Shown: positions 8,314 to 17,348, counted from the stretch's first letter. The stretch is DNA of 64,000 nucleotides from Roseateles sp. SL47 (GCF_026625885.1 NZ_CP113068.1:1798001-1862000); one strand, 5' to 3'. Numbers and translations: made by a program. Notes: generated by a model from the letters alone, not told the origin.

Positions 8314-8554
8314 GTCTCCGTCGCTCGTTGTGCGGCCATGGTGCGGATGCACCACCGGCCAGTGTTGGGGTCCATGCTGGCGCCAGACGCCTGTGTTGGC
8401 CTAGGGGAGTTGCCCTAAGCGCGACGTCACCTGGATGACAACGGGGGTCTGCGACGTGCTGCCGCCCAAAGGCCCCGGCCACCTTCTGCGCCAGGACGGG
8501 CGGCCACTCAGCCCGCCTACACTGCGCGCTCTCCCTCCGACAACCCTGTTCCCC

Positions 8555-9538
8555 ATGAACGGCCTTCTCCACCGCCTCACCTCCCTGTTTCGCTGCTTCG
8601 GCGGTAGCCTGCTGACGGCCTGGGCCACCTATCGCTATGGGCTCGGCGTGGGCGTCGGTGTTCTGGCGCTGTTTGTGGCCGGGCCGGCCTTGGTGATGCT
8701 TCCCAGCTTCCTGGCCCTGCGATTTTTTCCGCCGGCGCCCGGCCTTCCGGTGGCCGCTTGGGCAGACCTGTTCCACGCCTGGTGGCGCGAAGTGGTGGTG
8801 GTCACCCGGGTATTCAGTTGGGACCAGCCTTGGGCCGAACATCGTTGTCCGGACCACCTGCCCTCCGGCACCACGGCCCCTCGTGGCGTGCTCCTGCTGC
8901 ATGGGTACAGCTGCAACCGCGGTTTGTGGAATCACTGGATGAAGCGTCTGCGCGAGGACGACATCCCCTTCATCGCGGTGACCCTGGAACCCGCCTTCGG
9001 CTCGATCGACAGCTATGCGCCGACCATTGAAGCCGCCATGCGGCAACTTCAAACGCTCTGCGGCCGCCCGCCGCTGATCGTTGCCCATAGCATGGGTGGC
9101 TTGAGCGCACGCGCCTGGTGGCGCAGCGTCGGCCACGCGCCGGACCGCATCCATCGCATCCTGAGCTTGGGCACACCGCACCATGGCACTGCGCTGGCGC
9201 GCCTGGGTACCACCGTCAACGCCCGACAAATGCGGGGAGATTCACCCTGGTTGCTGCAACTGGCCAGCGAAGAGCCCGACACCCTGGGCGGGCACTTCGA
9301 ATGCATCTATGGCCACTGCGACCAGATTGTGTTTCCCTCGGAAACCGCCGTGCTGCCCGGGGCGCGCGTGGTGCACCTGGCGGCACGCGGCCACTTGCAG
9401 CTGGTGTTCGAACCCGAGGCCTACGACCGCGCGATCTCGCTGATCCACACGGTCGAGGCCGGGCCGGGGGTCAGGCCTCTGCCTTCAGCACACCGCGCCG
9501 GATCTGATCCAGCTCGATACTCTCAAACAACGCCTTGA
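8555..9538 (+). CDS. Alpha/beta hydrolase, lipase-like, membrane-anchored
   Basis: Predicted serine hydrolase of 327 residues. An N-terminal hydrophobic region (about residues 18-60) suggests one or two membrane segments. The oxyanion motif LLLHGYSCNRGLW, the nucleophile elbow AHSMGG (Ser near residue 168) and the stretch SLGTPHHGTALARLG are typical of bacterial triacylglycerol lipase-like proteins; a later Asp (GHCDQIVFP) and His (ARGHLQLVF) complete a plausible triad. I chose the ATG at 8555, since the earlier start at 8435 adds low-complexity sequence. Its 3' end overlaps the convergent hpd gene by 68 bases. Substrate is unknown; divergent fadD next door would fit release and activation of fatty acids. 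Confidence 0.8.
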   Translation: MNGLLHRLTSLFRCFGGSLLTAWATYRYGLGVGVGVLALFVAGPALVMLPSFLALRFFPPAPGLPVAAWADLFHAWWREVVVVTRVFSWDQPWAEHRCPDHLPSGTTAPRGVLLLHGYSCNRGLWNHWMKRLREDDIPFIAVTLEPAFGSIDSYAPTIEAAMRQLQTLCGRPPLIVAHSMGGLSARAWWRSVGHAPDRIHRILSLGTPHHGTALARLGTTVNARQMRGDSPWLLQLASEEPDTLGGHFECIYGHCDQIVFPSETAVLPGARVVHLAARGHLQLVFEPEAYDRAISLIHTVEAGPGVRPLPSAHRAGSDPARYSQTTP

Positions 9539-10595
9539 AGTTGCCTTCGCCAAAACCTTCATTCCCCTTGCGCTGGATCAACTCGAAGAAGATCGGGCCG
9601 ATCACTTCCTTGGTGAAGATCTGCAGCAACAACTCATGAGGCGCACCCTGATGCGCGGCGCCGTCAATCAGGATGCATAGGCGGCGCAGCTCGTCCAGCG
9701 GTTCCTGGTGCTCCGGCAAGCGCTTGATCACCAAGTCGTAGTAGGTGTCAATGGTGTCCTGGAACTGCACGCCGGTGGACTTCATACCCTCCACCGTGGC
9801 GTAAATGTTGTCCGTGCCCAGCGCCACGTGCTGAATCCCTTCACCGTGATACAGGTCCAGGTATTCCGCAATCTGACTCTTGTCGTCGCTGCTCTCGTTG
9901 ATGGGGATGCGGATCTTGCCGCAGGGGCTGGTCATGGCCTTGGACTTCAGCCCGGTCAACTTGCCTTCAATATCGAAGTAGCGCACCTCACGGAAGTTGA
10001 AGAGGCGCTCATAGAACTCCGCCCACTCCTTCATCCGACCCCGGAACACGTTGTGGGTCAGGTGATCGATATAGGTCAGCCCATGGCCCTTGGGGCGGGA
10101 CTCGACCGGTTGGCCTTGCGCATCCAGCAGCGGCACGAAATCCACGTCATAGATGCTGATGTTGCCGATCTCCCCCGGTGCCGCGCCGTTTTTGCCCTGC
10201 CACCGGTCCACAAAATAGATCAGCGAATCGCCAATGCCCTTGATGGCGGGAATATTCAGCTCCATCGGGCCGGCCTTGTTGTCAAAGCCCCAGGCGCCGA
10301 GTTCCAACGCGCGGCGATACGCATAAGCGGCGTCCTTCACCCGGAAGGCGATGGCGCAGATGGAGGGGCCATGCAGGCGCGCAAAGCGCTGGGCGAATGC
10401 ATCGGTCTCGGCGTTGACGATGAAATTCACCTCGCCCTGCCGATACAGCGTCACATTCTTGTGGCGGTGGCGCGCAACGGCCACAAACCCCATGGAGGTG
10501 AACAATTCACCCAGGGCAGCAGGATCAGGGGCAGCGAACTCGATGAACTCGAATCCATCGGTGCCCATCGGGTTGTCCCAAGGGGTGAAGGCCAT
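9471..10595 (-). CDS. hpd: 4-hydroxyphenylpyruvate dioxygenase
   Basis: Fe(II)-dependent conversion of 4-hydroxyphenylpyruvate to homogentisate, second step of tyrosine breakdown. Two VOC-type domains are seen; the iron ligands are His in YIDHLTHNVFRGRM, His in GEGIQHVALGTDNIY and Glu in IFFELIQRKGNEGFGEGNF. The C-terminal helix that closes the active site (FKALFESIELDQIRRGVL) is present. The ATG at 10595 follows GGAGACACGC; 374 residues is a little longer than the usual 350-360. It diverges from an Lrp/AsnC-type regulator, a common arrangement for hpd. No homogentisate dioxygenase gene is in the window. Confidence 0.96.
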   Translation of the reverse strand: MAFTPWDNPMGTDGFEFIEFAAPDPAALGELFTSMGFVAVARHRHKNVTLYRQGEVNFIVNAETDAFAQRFARLHGPSICAIAFRVKDAAYAYRRALELGAWGFDNKAGPMELNIPAIKGIGDSLIYFVDRWQGKNGAAPGEIGNISIYDVDFVPLLDAQGQPVESRPKGHGLTYIDHLTHNVFRGRMKEWAEFYERLFNFREVRYFDIEGKLTGLKSKAMTSPCGKIRIPINESSDDKSQIAEYLDLYHGEGIQHVALGTDNIYATVEGMKSTGVQFQDTIDTYYDLVIKRLPEHQEPLDELRRLCILIDGAAHQGAPHELLLQIFTKEVIGPIFFELIQRKGNEGFGEGNFKALFESIELDQIRRGVLKAEA

Positions 10596-10717
10596 GCGTG
10601 TCTCCAGTCTGTCGAAAATCAATATTCGTCAGACTGTAGGCGTGGCCCGATGCAGTTTTCATGCGATTTGAAGCGCAAAGCCCGACGTGAACGCATGATT
10701 CCTGCAAGAATCCCAAC

Positions 10718-11200
10718 ATGGACAAGCAGATCGAGCTTGATGCGATCGACCGACGCATCCTCCACGCCCTCCAGGCGGACGGACGCATCACTTTCGACGC
10801 CCTGGCAGCGGAGGCCAATCTGTCGGCCTCGGCGGTACTGCGCCGGGTGCGTCGGCTGGAGGAGGCCGGTGTGATCGCGGGTTATGTGGCCCTGGTCAAT
10901 CCCGAGCGGGTGGGGCTGGGGCTGACGGCCTACATCAATGTGCGGCTTGAAAAGCACACTGAAAGCCACAAACGGAACCCCATGGACCTGTTTCGTGCGG
11001 CCGTCCAGACCTGGCCGGAAGTGGTGGAGTGTTCCGCCCTGACGGGGGACATGGACTATCTCTTGCGGGTGCTGGTGGAAGACATGGCGCACTACGCGCG
11101 CTTCATTACCGAAACCCTGCTCAAGCATCCCAGCGTGCAGGACTGCAAGACGAGTTTTGTTCTGGACCGCCTGAAAAACACCACCGCCATCCCGGTGTGA
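10718..11200 (+). CDS. Lrp/AsnC-family transcriptional regulator
   Basis: A 160-residue regulator with an N-terminal winged helix-turn-helix (LDAIDRRILHALQADGRITFDALAAEANLSASAVLRRVRRLEEAG, about residues 6-55; quoted in parts) and a C-terminal RAM effector domain containing VVECSALTGDMDYLLRV. It is divergent from hpd across 122 bases and very likely controls it in response to an aromatic amino acid or its keto acid; ligand is inferred. The intergenic region has an AT-rich patch (GAATATTGATTTTC on the hpd strand) that would suit an Lrp-type site. Confidence 0.9.
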   Translation: MDKQIELDAIDRRILHALQADGRITFDALAAEANLSASAVLRRVRRLEEAGVIAGYVALVNPERVGLGLTAYINVRLEKHTESHKRNPMDLFRAAVQTWPEVVECSALTGDMDYLLRVLVEDMAHYARFITETLLKHPSVQDCKTSFVLDRLKNTTAIPV

Positions 11201-11203
11201 TGC

Positions 11204-12082
11204 TCAGACTGGCGTGCCGTCCACCTCGTGCAGGAGTTTGAGCGTGTGAGAAGGCGACAGCGTGAGCATCTCCCCGATCTCGGCGAGGTCGTCCGGAATG
11301 GCCGGGTTGTCCCACCCGTTCGCGGTATGGCGGGCGAGGCGCACGGCCAGCATCACGCATCGCACCTGCGGGTCACGCCCCTTCTTGTCGTTGGTGATGT
11401 GGGCCAGCAATTCCGGCAGACGCCAAGCCTTCATCAACGCCTGCTCCAGATCGCCCAGCTCGATATTCAACACCTGCTTCTGCGCCACATTGCTGCGCAG
11501 TGTCGGGTCGGCCGTCTGCACACGCTGAATCTCCAGCGCCAGGGAAGGGGCCTCGCACCACAGCAGCATCTCCGAAAAATCATGCAGTAGTGCTGCGCTG
11601 TGGATCACTTCCGCGTCCGGGTCGGCCCGGTGGGCCGCGAAGCCCAGTGCAAAACGAGCCGCACGCTCGGCGCGCAGCAGCACGCGCTGCAGTCCGGCCA
11701 TTGCTTCCGGCCGGTCGGCCAGACGCTCCTCCACCGTGGGCTGCGGCCCAAAGGCCTTGAAGAAGGGCGTGATGCCCAGCAGCACCAGCGCGGCTGTGAC
11801 CGTCTCTGCATCGGTCAGCAGCCGGCTGGACCGCTGTGACGCCGCGTGCGCCAGCAGCTTCAGCGTCATGAGGGGGTCCTTGTTGAGGATCTCCCCCAGC
11901 AGATGGGCATCGGCTGCGTCTTCATTGGATCGCCACAGCTCCAGCTGCTCGCTGGTACTCGCCAGGACTGGAATAGTCGTACGGCGAAGGTGGTCGGTCC
12001 ACGCAGACAGGTCGCGAAGCGGCCGCTCCAGCATGGGCTGGGCCGGGGGAGCCGGCACAGGGACGGGAGTCAGGTCGCTCAT
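11204..12082 (-). CDS. HDOD-domain signalling protein
   Basis: A 292-residue cytoplasmic protein with a single HDOD domain (about residues 35-235), an HD-like fold without hydrolase activity that is used in stress and motility signalling. Recognisable are the entry segment IPVLASTSEQL, DAHLLGEILNKDPLMTLKLL, and the helix with AALLHDFSEMLLW. The ATG at 12082 is preferred because the further upstream frame is arginine-rich and lacks a ribosome site. The 3' end lies only three bases from the Lrp-type regulator stop (convergent). No partner or effector domain is fused, so its pathway is unknown. Confidence 0.8.
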   Translation of the reverse strand: MSDLTPVPVPAPPAQPMLERPLRDLSAWTDHLRRTTIPVLASTSEQLELWRSNEDAADAHLLGEILNKDPLMTLKLLAHAASQRSSRLLTDAETVTAALVLLGITPFFKAFGPQPTVEERLADRPEAMAGLQRVLLRAERAARFALGFAAHRADPDAEVIHSAALLHDFSEMLLWCEAPSLALEIQRVQTADPTLRSNVAQKQVLNIELGDLEQALMKAWRLPELLAHITNDKKGRDPQVRCVMLAVRLARHTANGWDNPAIPDDLAEIGEMLTLSPSHTLKLLHEVDGTPV

Positions 12083-12199
12083 GTTGGGGCTGGGCCTTGG
12101 GGGCCGTGACGCACGAAGTGCTCTGATCGTATATCGGCTCCGCATCCGCCAGCTTGATGCCCACAAGCACGGCGACGAGCACGATCCAGACGGGCGCCA

Positions 12200-12460
12200 T
12201 CACAGCCGCCGAACACCCGCGAGGGTGCCCACCAGTTGACCATTGACATACAGCGCGCCATCGCGCCCGGAGTGACCTTCGATGGGGCAGTACTCCAGCG
12301 CGGAGTCCGGCGGCTCCCGATGCGATGCCGGTGCCAGATGCCACGCCCAGCGGATCAGGCGGCCTCCAGCGGTGAGCAAGACTTTTGATAAACGCTCCCG
12401 CCATCCGCGGGGGCTGGCCAGACGCCACTCGGGGTCCGGCATCCATGTGATCGAAGGCAT
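12200..12460 (-). CDS. Small conserved-looking protein of unknown function
   Basis: An 86-residue open frame with a protein-like sequence rather than a shadow: aromatic-rich start MPSITWMPDPEWRL, a middle RWAWHLAPASH, and an end GALYVNGQLVGTLAGVRRL that looks like a small beta-hairpin. No signal peptide or membrane segment is visible. The stop overlaps a downstream ATG as TGATG. I recall similar short proteins in related Burkholderiales but cannot name a family. It lies between the HDOD gene and another small gene, all leftward. Confidence 0.55.
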   Translation of the reverse strand: MPSITWMPDPEWRLASPRGWRERLSKVLLTAGGRLIRWAWHLAPASHREPPDSALEYCPIEGHSGRDGALYVNGQLVGTLAGVRRL

Positions 12461-12527
12461 GGGGTATCTCCCTGGGCTGCCTCCCTGCAGCCCGGAGATC
12501 TACACCGGGCGCCTGGAGGTCAGCAAT

Positions 12528-12713
12528 TCATGGGCTGAGTTCGTGCATGTGCCGCAGCTCGCGCTGTAGCGTCTGTTGGGCCTGCTGGCGTTGCGCGCCT
12601 GCCGATGGGCCGTGGCGGCCTGCGGATCGTTTCAGGCTGGGGGCCACATGCGGATTGCGTGGCTTGCGCATCGTCAGCAGTTGCTGAGGACGTGGGGTGG
12701 TGAACTTGGCCAT
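12528..12713 (-). CDS. Small basic protein of unknown function
   Basis: A 61-residue, strongly basic protein (MAKFTTPRPQQLLTMRKPRN onward) with the many Arg, Lys, Gln and His residues of a nucleic-acid or ribosome-associated peptide. The ATG at 12713 is supported by a strong ribosome site, AGGAGG, seven bases upstream, better than most genes here. The open frame extends upstream but the sequence there is not conserved-looking. Upstream is an AT-rich dyad (12805-12840) that may hold its promoter. Function unknown. Confidence 0.6.
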   Translation of the reverse strand: MAKFTTPRPQQLLTMRKPRNPHVAPSLKRSAGRHGPSAGAQRQQAQQTLQRELRHMHELSP

Positions 12714-13075
12714 GACAGCCTCCTGTGATGACAGCGGTTGATGAAGGGACGAGGGCGGTGGACGGTGCCAGCGAAGCGCTTGGCTGCCCGGGTGAGTCCA
12801 AAAGTTGCGCAAATGATAAACAATCGATTATCAAGCGCAAGCGGTTTTTATCTGGTGTTGTCCCTGCCTGACGGGACGGGATGGGGCGGCTTCATCTGGG
12901 TTCACAGCACCCGCACCTGGCGGTCTGTGGCAACGATGGTGGGTTGCTCGCCAATGAGCTTCCAGGGGATAGAACAGCGGTCGCGCACTTCCCAGTGGCT
13001 TCCGCTGATGACCCACGCCGCTTTGATTCAGTGAGCTCGGGCGTCTGCGTCAGTGGCGCAGTGTGGCCGTGGTGA
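12714..13075. other. Intergenic region with AT-rich dyad, no gene seen
   Basis: No convincing gene in 362 bases; short frames on both strands have no ribosome site or protein-like composition. The notable element is an imperfect dyad at 12805-12840: outer arms TTGCGC and GCGCAA, inner arms TGATAA and TTATCA. It is far more AT-rich than its surroundings. On the minus strand TTGCGC, 16 bases, TATCAT could serve as a weak promoter for the 61-residue gene. Confidence 0.5.
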
Positions 13076-13924
13076 TCAGGCTTCTTGGATGACGGAATTC
13101 TTGAGCAGCCCTACGGACGAGATCTCCACCTCCACGCTATCTCCCGGCTGCAACCAGAGGGGAGGATTGCGCTTGACGCCCACCCCTCCCGGCGTGCCAG
13201 TGACAATCACATCGCCGGCACGAAGCGTCATGAACGTCGACAAATAGGCGATCAGTGTCGGGATGGGGAAGATCATCTGATCGGTCTTCGCGTATTGAAC
13301 GACCTTGCCATTCAGGCGCGTTGTCAGCGCCATGACCCGATCGTCAGGAAGCTCATCGATCGTCACCAGCCAGGGACCGAACCCAGCAGTCCCCGCGAAG
13401 TTCTTCCCGGGGCCGAACTGGCGCGAATGATGCTGCCAGTCGCGCACACTCCCATCATTGAAGCACGCGAGTCCAGCGACATGCTCCCAGGCGTGGGCTT
13501 CCGGGATGCGTCGGCCCGACCGGCCGATCACGACGGCCAGCTCTCCCTCGTAGTCCAACTGGGTGGATTCGATGGGCCGAATCAGCGACTGGCCCGCACC
13601 ACGCAGGGACTCAGGATGTCGGAAAAAGATCGAAGGATGTTCCGTCGGGTCGCGCTGCGTTTCGATCCGATGCTCTTCATAGTTGTGGCCAATGCATGCA
13701 ATCGTGCCAGGGTCCGGGATGACCGGAAGCAGAGTGATCTCAGACAGGGGAACATCCGCAGGGGTAGCGGCGTACCGCTGGGCCACCTCCTGAAGCTTGC
13801 CCGCTGCGATGAGCGACTTCAGTGTGGAATGCCCGTGTTCGCGTTGGCCCAAGTCAACAATGCCTTCGCCCCGGATGAAGCCATAGGAGTCAGTCCCGGC
13901 CTGGCTGAAAGATACGAATTTCAT
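13076..13924 (-). CDS. Fumarylacetoacetate hydrolase-family protein
   Basis: Metal-dependent C-C hydrolase, hydratase or decarboxylase of the FAH fold, 282 residues. The FAH domain covers about residues 65-280, with the metal-site stretch ACIGHNYEEHRIE, the acidic ligands in DYEGELAVVIGR, and the end motif GDVIVTGTPGGVGV. It is the last gene of a three-gene leftward operon after the flavin hydroxylase (29-base gap), following the ring-cleaving dioxygenase, so it probably cleaves or hydrates the ring-fission product. FAH proteins range over several reactions; the exact one is not readable. Confidence 0.85.
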   Translation of the reverse strand: MKFVSFSQAGTDSYGFIRGEGIVDLGQREHGHSTLKSLIAAGKLQEVAQRYAATPADVPLSEITLLPVIPDPGTIACIGHNYEEHRIETQRDPTEHPSIFFRHPESLRGAGQSLIRPIESTQLDYEGELAVVIGRSGRRIPEAHAWEHVAGLACFNDGSVRDWQHHSRQFGPGKNFAGTAGFGPWLVTIDELPDDRVMALTTRLNGKVVQYAKTDQMIFPIPTLIAYLSTFMTLRAGDVIVTGTPGGVGVKRNPPLWLQPGDSVEVEISSVGLLKNSVIQEA

Positions 13925-13953
13925 GATCTTGAGATCCTGTTGCTGTGTTGAAT

Positions 13954-15600
13954 TCAGGAAGCCTCGTGTGACGCCTCAACAGACGGCGCTCGATGCAAAA
14001 GGGGTTGGGGAATCACGTCAGCCTGTGAAGTGGCCTGTGAAGTGGCTAGTTCGCGCAGGTCGGCGTCGGAGAGAAAGCGATAGGTATAGCGATCCGGGCG
14101 AACCACAACGGCCGCTGCGGTGCTGTCCGTCAAGAACCTGCCGAGTTCCCCGCCGCCATCTCTCACTACCGTCATACCCGCTGCGATTGCGGGGGACAGG
14201 AAGTCGTCGTCGCGATGGATCAGGCCAATGACAGCGCCCGTTTGTCCGGCCGGCAATGCAAGTCGGGCGGCGGCCCGGAATGTCGGGCTATCGAAACCGA
14301 TGACCGCAAAACCGGACCCCAGCAGCTCGTCCAGGCGGATGCCTGAATGAATGCCGGAGCGCTGCACCTCCGGTTGAGGCAGTAGTTCAGCGCCCGCGTG
14401 GGTCGCCGAGGCCAGGAAGTAGCCCGCTGCATACCGAGGTTTCGGCTTGAACTTCAACTGGAGGATGTAGTTGCGGCAGGTGGGAATGAGGCAGGCCAGA
14501 CGCAGGGCGGTTTGAGCAAGCACCGCCCCCGCGATCGACTTGGGCTGCATGAAGGCGCCGATCTTGAGCGCCATCTGGATCAACGCAGCCGCGTGCGGCC
14601 GCCGCTCGACTTCGTAAGTGTCGAGCAATGAAGCGTCTGCACGCTGATGCAGCACGTCGGCCAGTTTCCAGGCCAGATTGGTGGCGTCCCGGATGCCGCT
14701 GTTGAGGCCTTGACCCGCAAACGGTGGCGTGAGGTGGGCGGCATCACCGGCCAGTAGCACCCGTCCAATCTTCCAGCGTGTTGCAACACGAGCATGGAAT
14801 CCATAGATGGCCTTGCGCACCAGCGGCAGTGACGCGTCCTCAGGCACCCGGTGGGCGATCCAGCGGCGGAACGTGGACTCGTCCAGGACCTGGTCATCGT
14901 GGTCCCCGGGCCGAAGCATGAATTCGTAGCGCACCGCGCCGCCCGGTCCGGGCAGTCTGATCGCGGGCCGACGAGGATCGCAATAAGTCTGGGTGTGCCT
15001 GAGAGGCACCGTGCGCTGCGCGAGATCGACAATGAGCCACCGCTCGGCAAAAGTGCTGCCGTCCAGTGCGACCTGACATAAGGTCCGCACGGTACTGCGG
15101 CCGCCGTCGCAGCCCACCAGCCAGTGGGCGCGGATGGTCTCGGTCGTCCCGCTGGCTGTTTTCACTGTGCAGGCGACTTCGTTGTCCGTCTGTACCAACG
15201 AGAGCAACTCGTGTCCGAATCGAACCTCTACCGCATCGAATCGCCGCAACCCCTTTAACAGGGTTGTGACCAGCAGCGGTTGACGGAACGCATTCCGCTT
15301 CGGGAATCCGTATTCCTGCCGCGTGGGCAAAATCGAGGCAAGCGGCCGGCTTCTCCAGTCGAAGTATTGGACCCCGTAACCCTGAACCAGGTCCTTCATG
15401 ACTTCATCAAGCAGACCTGCACCTTGAAAGGTGCGCATGCTCTCGTCGTCAAGCGTGACGGCGCGTGGTTCGGGCTCCAGGCTTGTGTTGCGCTCCAGGA
15501 CGAGCGTACGGACGCCACGCATGGCGAGCAGGTTGGCCAGGGTCAGGCCTACCGGACCTGCGCCAACGACGATGACGTCCCAGGATGTGAGGGCGGTCAT
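13954..15600 (-). CDS. FAD-dependent aromatic hydroxylase, MhpA-like
   Basis: NAD(P)H- and FAD-dependent monooxygenase that adds an ortho hydroxyl to a phenolic acid, making the catechol for ring cleavage. The 548-residue chain shows the dinucleotide fold VVGAGPVGLTLANLLAMRG at the start, the DG motif LVGCDGGRSTVR, and the FAD ribityl motif GDAAHLTPPFAGQGLNSGIR. Strings such as TFAERWLIVDL and GPGGAVRYEFML resemble 3-(3-hydroxyphenyl)propionate hydroxylase closely. The ATG at 15600 has GAGGGG upstream and lies 11 bases after the dioxygenase stop, so both are in one operon. True substrate is unproven. Confidence 0.87.
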   Translation of the reverse strand: MTALTSWDVIVVGAGPVGLTLANLLAMRGVRTLVLERNTSLEPEPRAVTLDDESMRTFQGAGLLDEVMKDLVQGYGVQYFDWRSRPLASILPTRQEYGFPKRNAFRQPLLVTTLLKGLRRFDAVEVRFGHELLSLVQTDNEVACTVKTASGTTETIRAHWLVGCDGGRSTVRTLCQVALDGSTFAERWLIVDLAQRTVPLRHTQTYCDPRRPAIRLPGPGGAVRYEFMLRPGDHDDQVLDESTFRRWIAHRVPEDASLPLVRKAIYGFHARVATRWKIGRVLLAGDAAHLTPPFAGQGLNSGIRDATNLAWKLADVLHQRADASLLDTYEVERRPHAAALIQMALKIGAFMQPKSIAGAVLAQTALRLACLIPTCRNYILQLKFKPKPRYAAGYFLASATHAGAELLPQPEVQRSGIHSGIRLDELLGSGFAVIGFDSPTFRAAARLALPAGQTGAVIGLIHRDDDFLSPAIAAGMTVVRDGGGELGRFLTDSTAAAVVVRPDRYTYRFLSDADLRELATSQATSQADVIPQPLLHRAPSVEASHEAS

Positions 15601-15611
15601 GACAGCACCCC

Positions 15612-16427
15612 TCAACTGCGCATGATGGCCACGCCCCATTGATTCAAGGTCTGAGGCCGATGCTCCCAGACCCCGGTGGGGCGTTCCGGCCCGCACACCT
15701 CAAGATCAGAGGACACCTCCGCCAAGTTCCCCTCTGGATCCTGGACCATCAGGAACGTGTCGTTCCCCGGACCGTGGCGGCCGACGCCCCAGGCCAGATC
15801 CACGCCAACCGAAGCCATGTGGTCCGCCCATTCGCGCAGTTCGGTCCAGCCCGCTGTTTCACAGGAGAAGTGATCAAACCTCACCTGCGGCGCACGGAAG
15901 ATCGCCATGGAATGGTGCTCCGCGTCCGTTCGAAGAAACGCAGCTGTCAGGTCGCCGTTCTTATCGATGACCCGATCGGAGAGCACGAACCCGAGCTTCC
16001 CGACATAGAAATCGACCAGTTCCACGGCCGCCGGCGATCTCACGCCAAAGTGCTGCAATCGCGCGGGCGGGAGCGCGTCAGACCGGGGCGCGGCTGGCGG
16101 CGCCGGTGCAAGAAACTGAATCTGACGACCCTCCGGATCCATCACCGTGAATGCGCCCGGCTCGTCTTCCAACAAAGCCACTTCGCGCTCGATGACCGCT
16201 GTTCGGTGCGCTGAGAAGCTCTTGTCGCTTGCGAACCGGAAGGATGCGCGTCGCAACTGGCCCGAGGGGCCCTTGGAGAACCGCAACGCACGGCCGGGGG
16301 CCGAGCAGGCCAGCGCGTGCCCCTCTTTCTCGGGCACCAGTCCGAACGTCGTGCGATAAAACGATGCGGCAGCCTCTGGGTTGCCCACGAGAAGCTCGAT
16401 GCCTGCGAGTGAAGCGCCAATTTCCAT
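15612..16427 (-). CDS. Extradiol ring-cleavage dioxygenase (VOC superfamily)
   Basis: A two-module VOC protein of 271 residues. The C-terminal module keeps the three Fe(II) ligands of type I extradiol dioxygenases: His in LQHFGVRS, His in VRFDHFSCE and Glu in GNLAEVSSD; the N-terminal module lacks them, as usual. It therefore probably opens a catechol ring next to the hydroxyls. First gene of the operon with the flavin hydroxylase and FAH hydrolase, and divergent from the IclR-type regulator over 108 bases that hold a clear palindrome. Which catechol it uses is unknown. Confidence 0.84.
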   Translation of the reverse strand: MEIGASLAGIELLVGNPEAAASFYRTTFGLVPEKEGHALACSAPGRALRFSKGPSGQLRRASFRFASDKSFSAHRTAVIEREVALLEDEPGAFTVMDPEGRQIQFLAPAPPAAPRSDALPPARLQHFGVRSPAAVELVDFYVGKLGFVLSDRVIDKNGDLTAAFLRTDAEHHSMAIFRAPQVRFDHFSCETAGWTELREWADHMASVGVDLAWGVGRHGPGNDTFLMVQDPEGNLAEVSSDLEVCGPERPTGVWEHRPQTLNQWGVAIMRS

Positions 16428-16503
16428 GCTTTGTCTCCGATGGGATGCTCTGAAATAGACCGGATCGAAGCTTCGTGGGAGGCTTGGGCCGCGTCAACGC
16501 AAG

Positions 16504-16520
16504 TTCTCAATAAATGAGAA
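16504..16520. promoter_or_regulatory. Palindromic operator candidate TTCTCA-N5-TGAGAA
   Basis: A perfect inverted repeat (TTCTCA ATAAA TGAGAA) just upstream of the IclR-type gene and within the divergent promoter region of the dioxygenase operon. The same motif with the same 5-base spacer recurs at 19013-19029. Size and position suit an IclR-family dimer site; the binding protein is inferred. Confidence 0.55.
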
Positions 16521-16535
16521 GATGGAGGCCCATCA

Positions 16536-17348
16536 TTGCTACCTGCTTGCCTGCCGATGGCCAAGACAACGAACGTGCTGGCGGTGCTTCGCTTGTTCTC
16601 AGAGCGCCAGCACGTCGTGAGACCGCAGGAGATCGCCTCCATGCTCGATATCTCCGCTGCGACAGCCTATCGGTATGTTGCAGAGTTGGAGCAGGCCGGG
16701 CTCATTGAGAGTGTGTCCCGCGGCAGATATGTGCTGGGGCCCGCCATCGTGGAGCTTGATCGTCAGATTCGAGTCAATGACCCCCTCATCGCGGCGGCCA
16801 GTGAGGTCATGAGCGCGTTATCGGAGCGGTCCGGTGGAACCTGCATCCTGGCTCGATTGCACGGTCTGAAGGTGGTCTGTGTGGCCCAGGTGCGAGGGCG
16901 AAATGGACCGGGGGCCGTGAGCTATGAGCGGGGAAGGGCGATGCCGTTGTATCGAGGGGCGACGTCAACGGTGATATTGGCTCACCTGGAGCAAGCCAGG
17001 CTTCGGGAGTTGGCGGAAGGCGACCAGGAGGCGCTCGCATCAGCAGGACTCCCTACAGAAGTCGACGCACTGATTGAGCACCTGAGGGCCATCCGCACAC
17101 GGGGCGTTGCGGAATCCGCGGGCGCGGTCGATAGCGATGCGATCGCCTGGGGGGCACCGATCTTCCATGGTCGGCGTTTGCTGGGCAGCCTGAGTGTCGT
17201 CCTTGCTCGATCCGCCACTGAAAAGGCGTCAGCAAACATGACAGACCTCGTGCGCCGAGCCGCCCTGCGCATTCAAGGTCGGCTGGAAGCGCACGAAGAA
17301 CGTTCTCAGAGCGGATCAGAAGGGATAACGCCGAGGGGTGCGCTGTAG
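16536..17348 (+). CDS. IclR-family transcriptional regulator
   Basis: A 270-residue regulator with an N-terminal winged helix-turn-helix (ISAATAYRYVAELEQAGLIE, about residues 41-60) and a C-terminal effector-binding domain (about 90-255, with GAVSYERGRAMPLYRGATST). Two starts are possible: the ATG at 16557 has no nearby ribosome site, while the TTG at 16536 sits seven bases after GGAGG, so the TTG start is favoured. It diverges from the aromatic operon, which it most likely controls together with the aldehyde dehydrogenase gene. The 3' end overlaps the convergent aldehyde dehydrogenase by 33 bases. Confidence 0.88.
   Translation: MLPACLPMAKTTNVLAVLRLFSERQHVVRPQEIASMLDISAATAYRYVAELEQAGLIESVSRGRYVLGPAIVELDRQIRVNDPLIAAASEVMSALSERSGGTCILARLHGLKVVCVAQVRGRNGPGAVSYERGRAMPLYRGATSTVILAHLEQARLRELAEGDQEALASAGLPTEVDALIEHLRAIRTRGVAESAGAVDSDAIAWGAPIFHGRRLLGSLSVVLARSATEKASANMTDLVRRAALRIQGRLEAHEERSQSGSEGITPRGAL

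Noticed and set aside
11922..12200. A 92-codon frame starting MAPVWIVLVAVLVGIKLADA, coupled by TGATG to the 86-residue gene
   Set aside because: The start could encode a small membrane peptide, but the frame runs 161 bases into the HDOD gene and turns low-complexity; no ribosome site of its own.
12738..13034. A 98-codon plus-strand frame in the 12.7-13.1 kb gap
   Set aside because: It runs through the AT-rich dyad, lacks a ribosome site and has no protein-like pattern.
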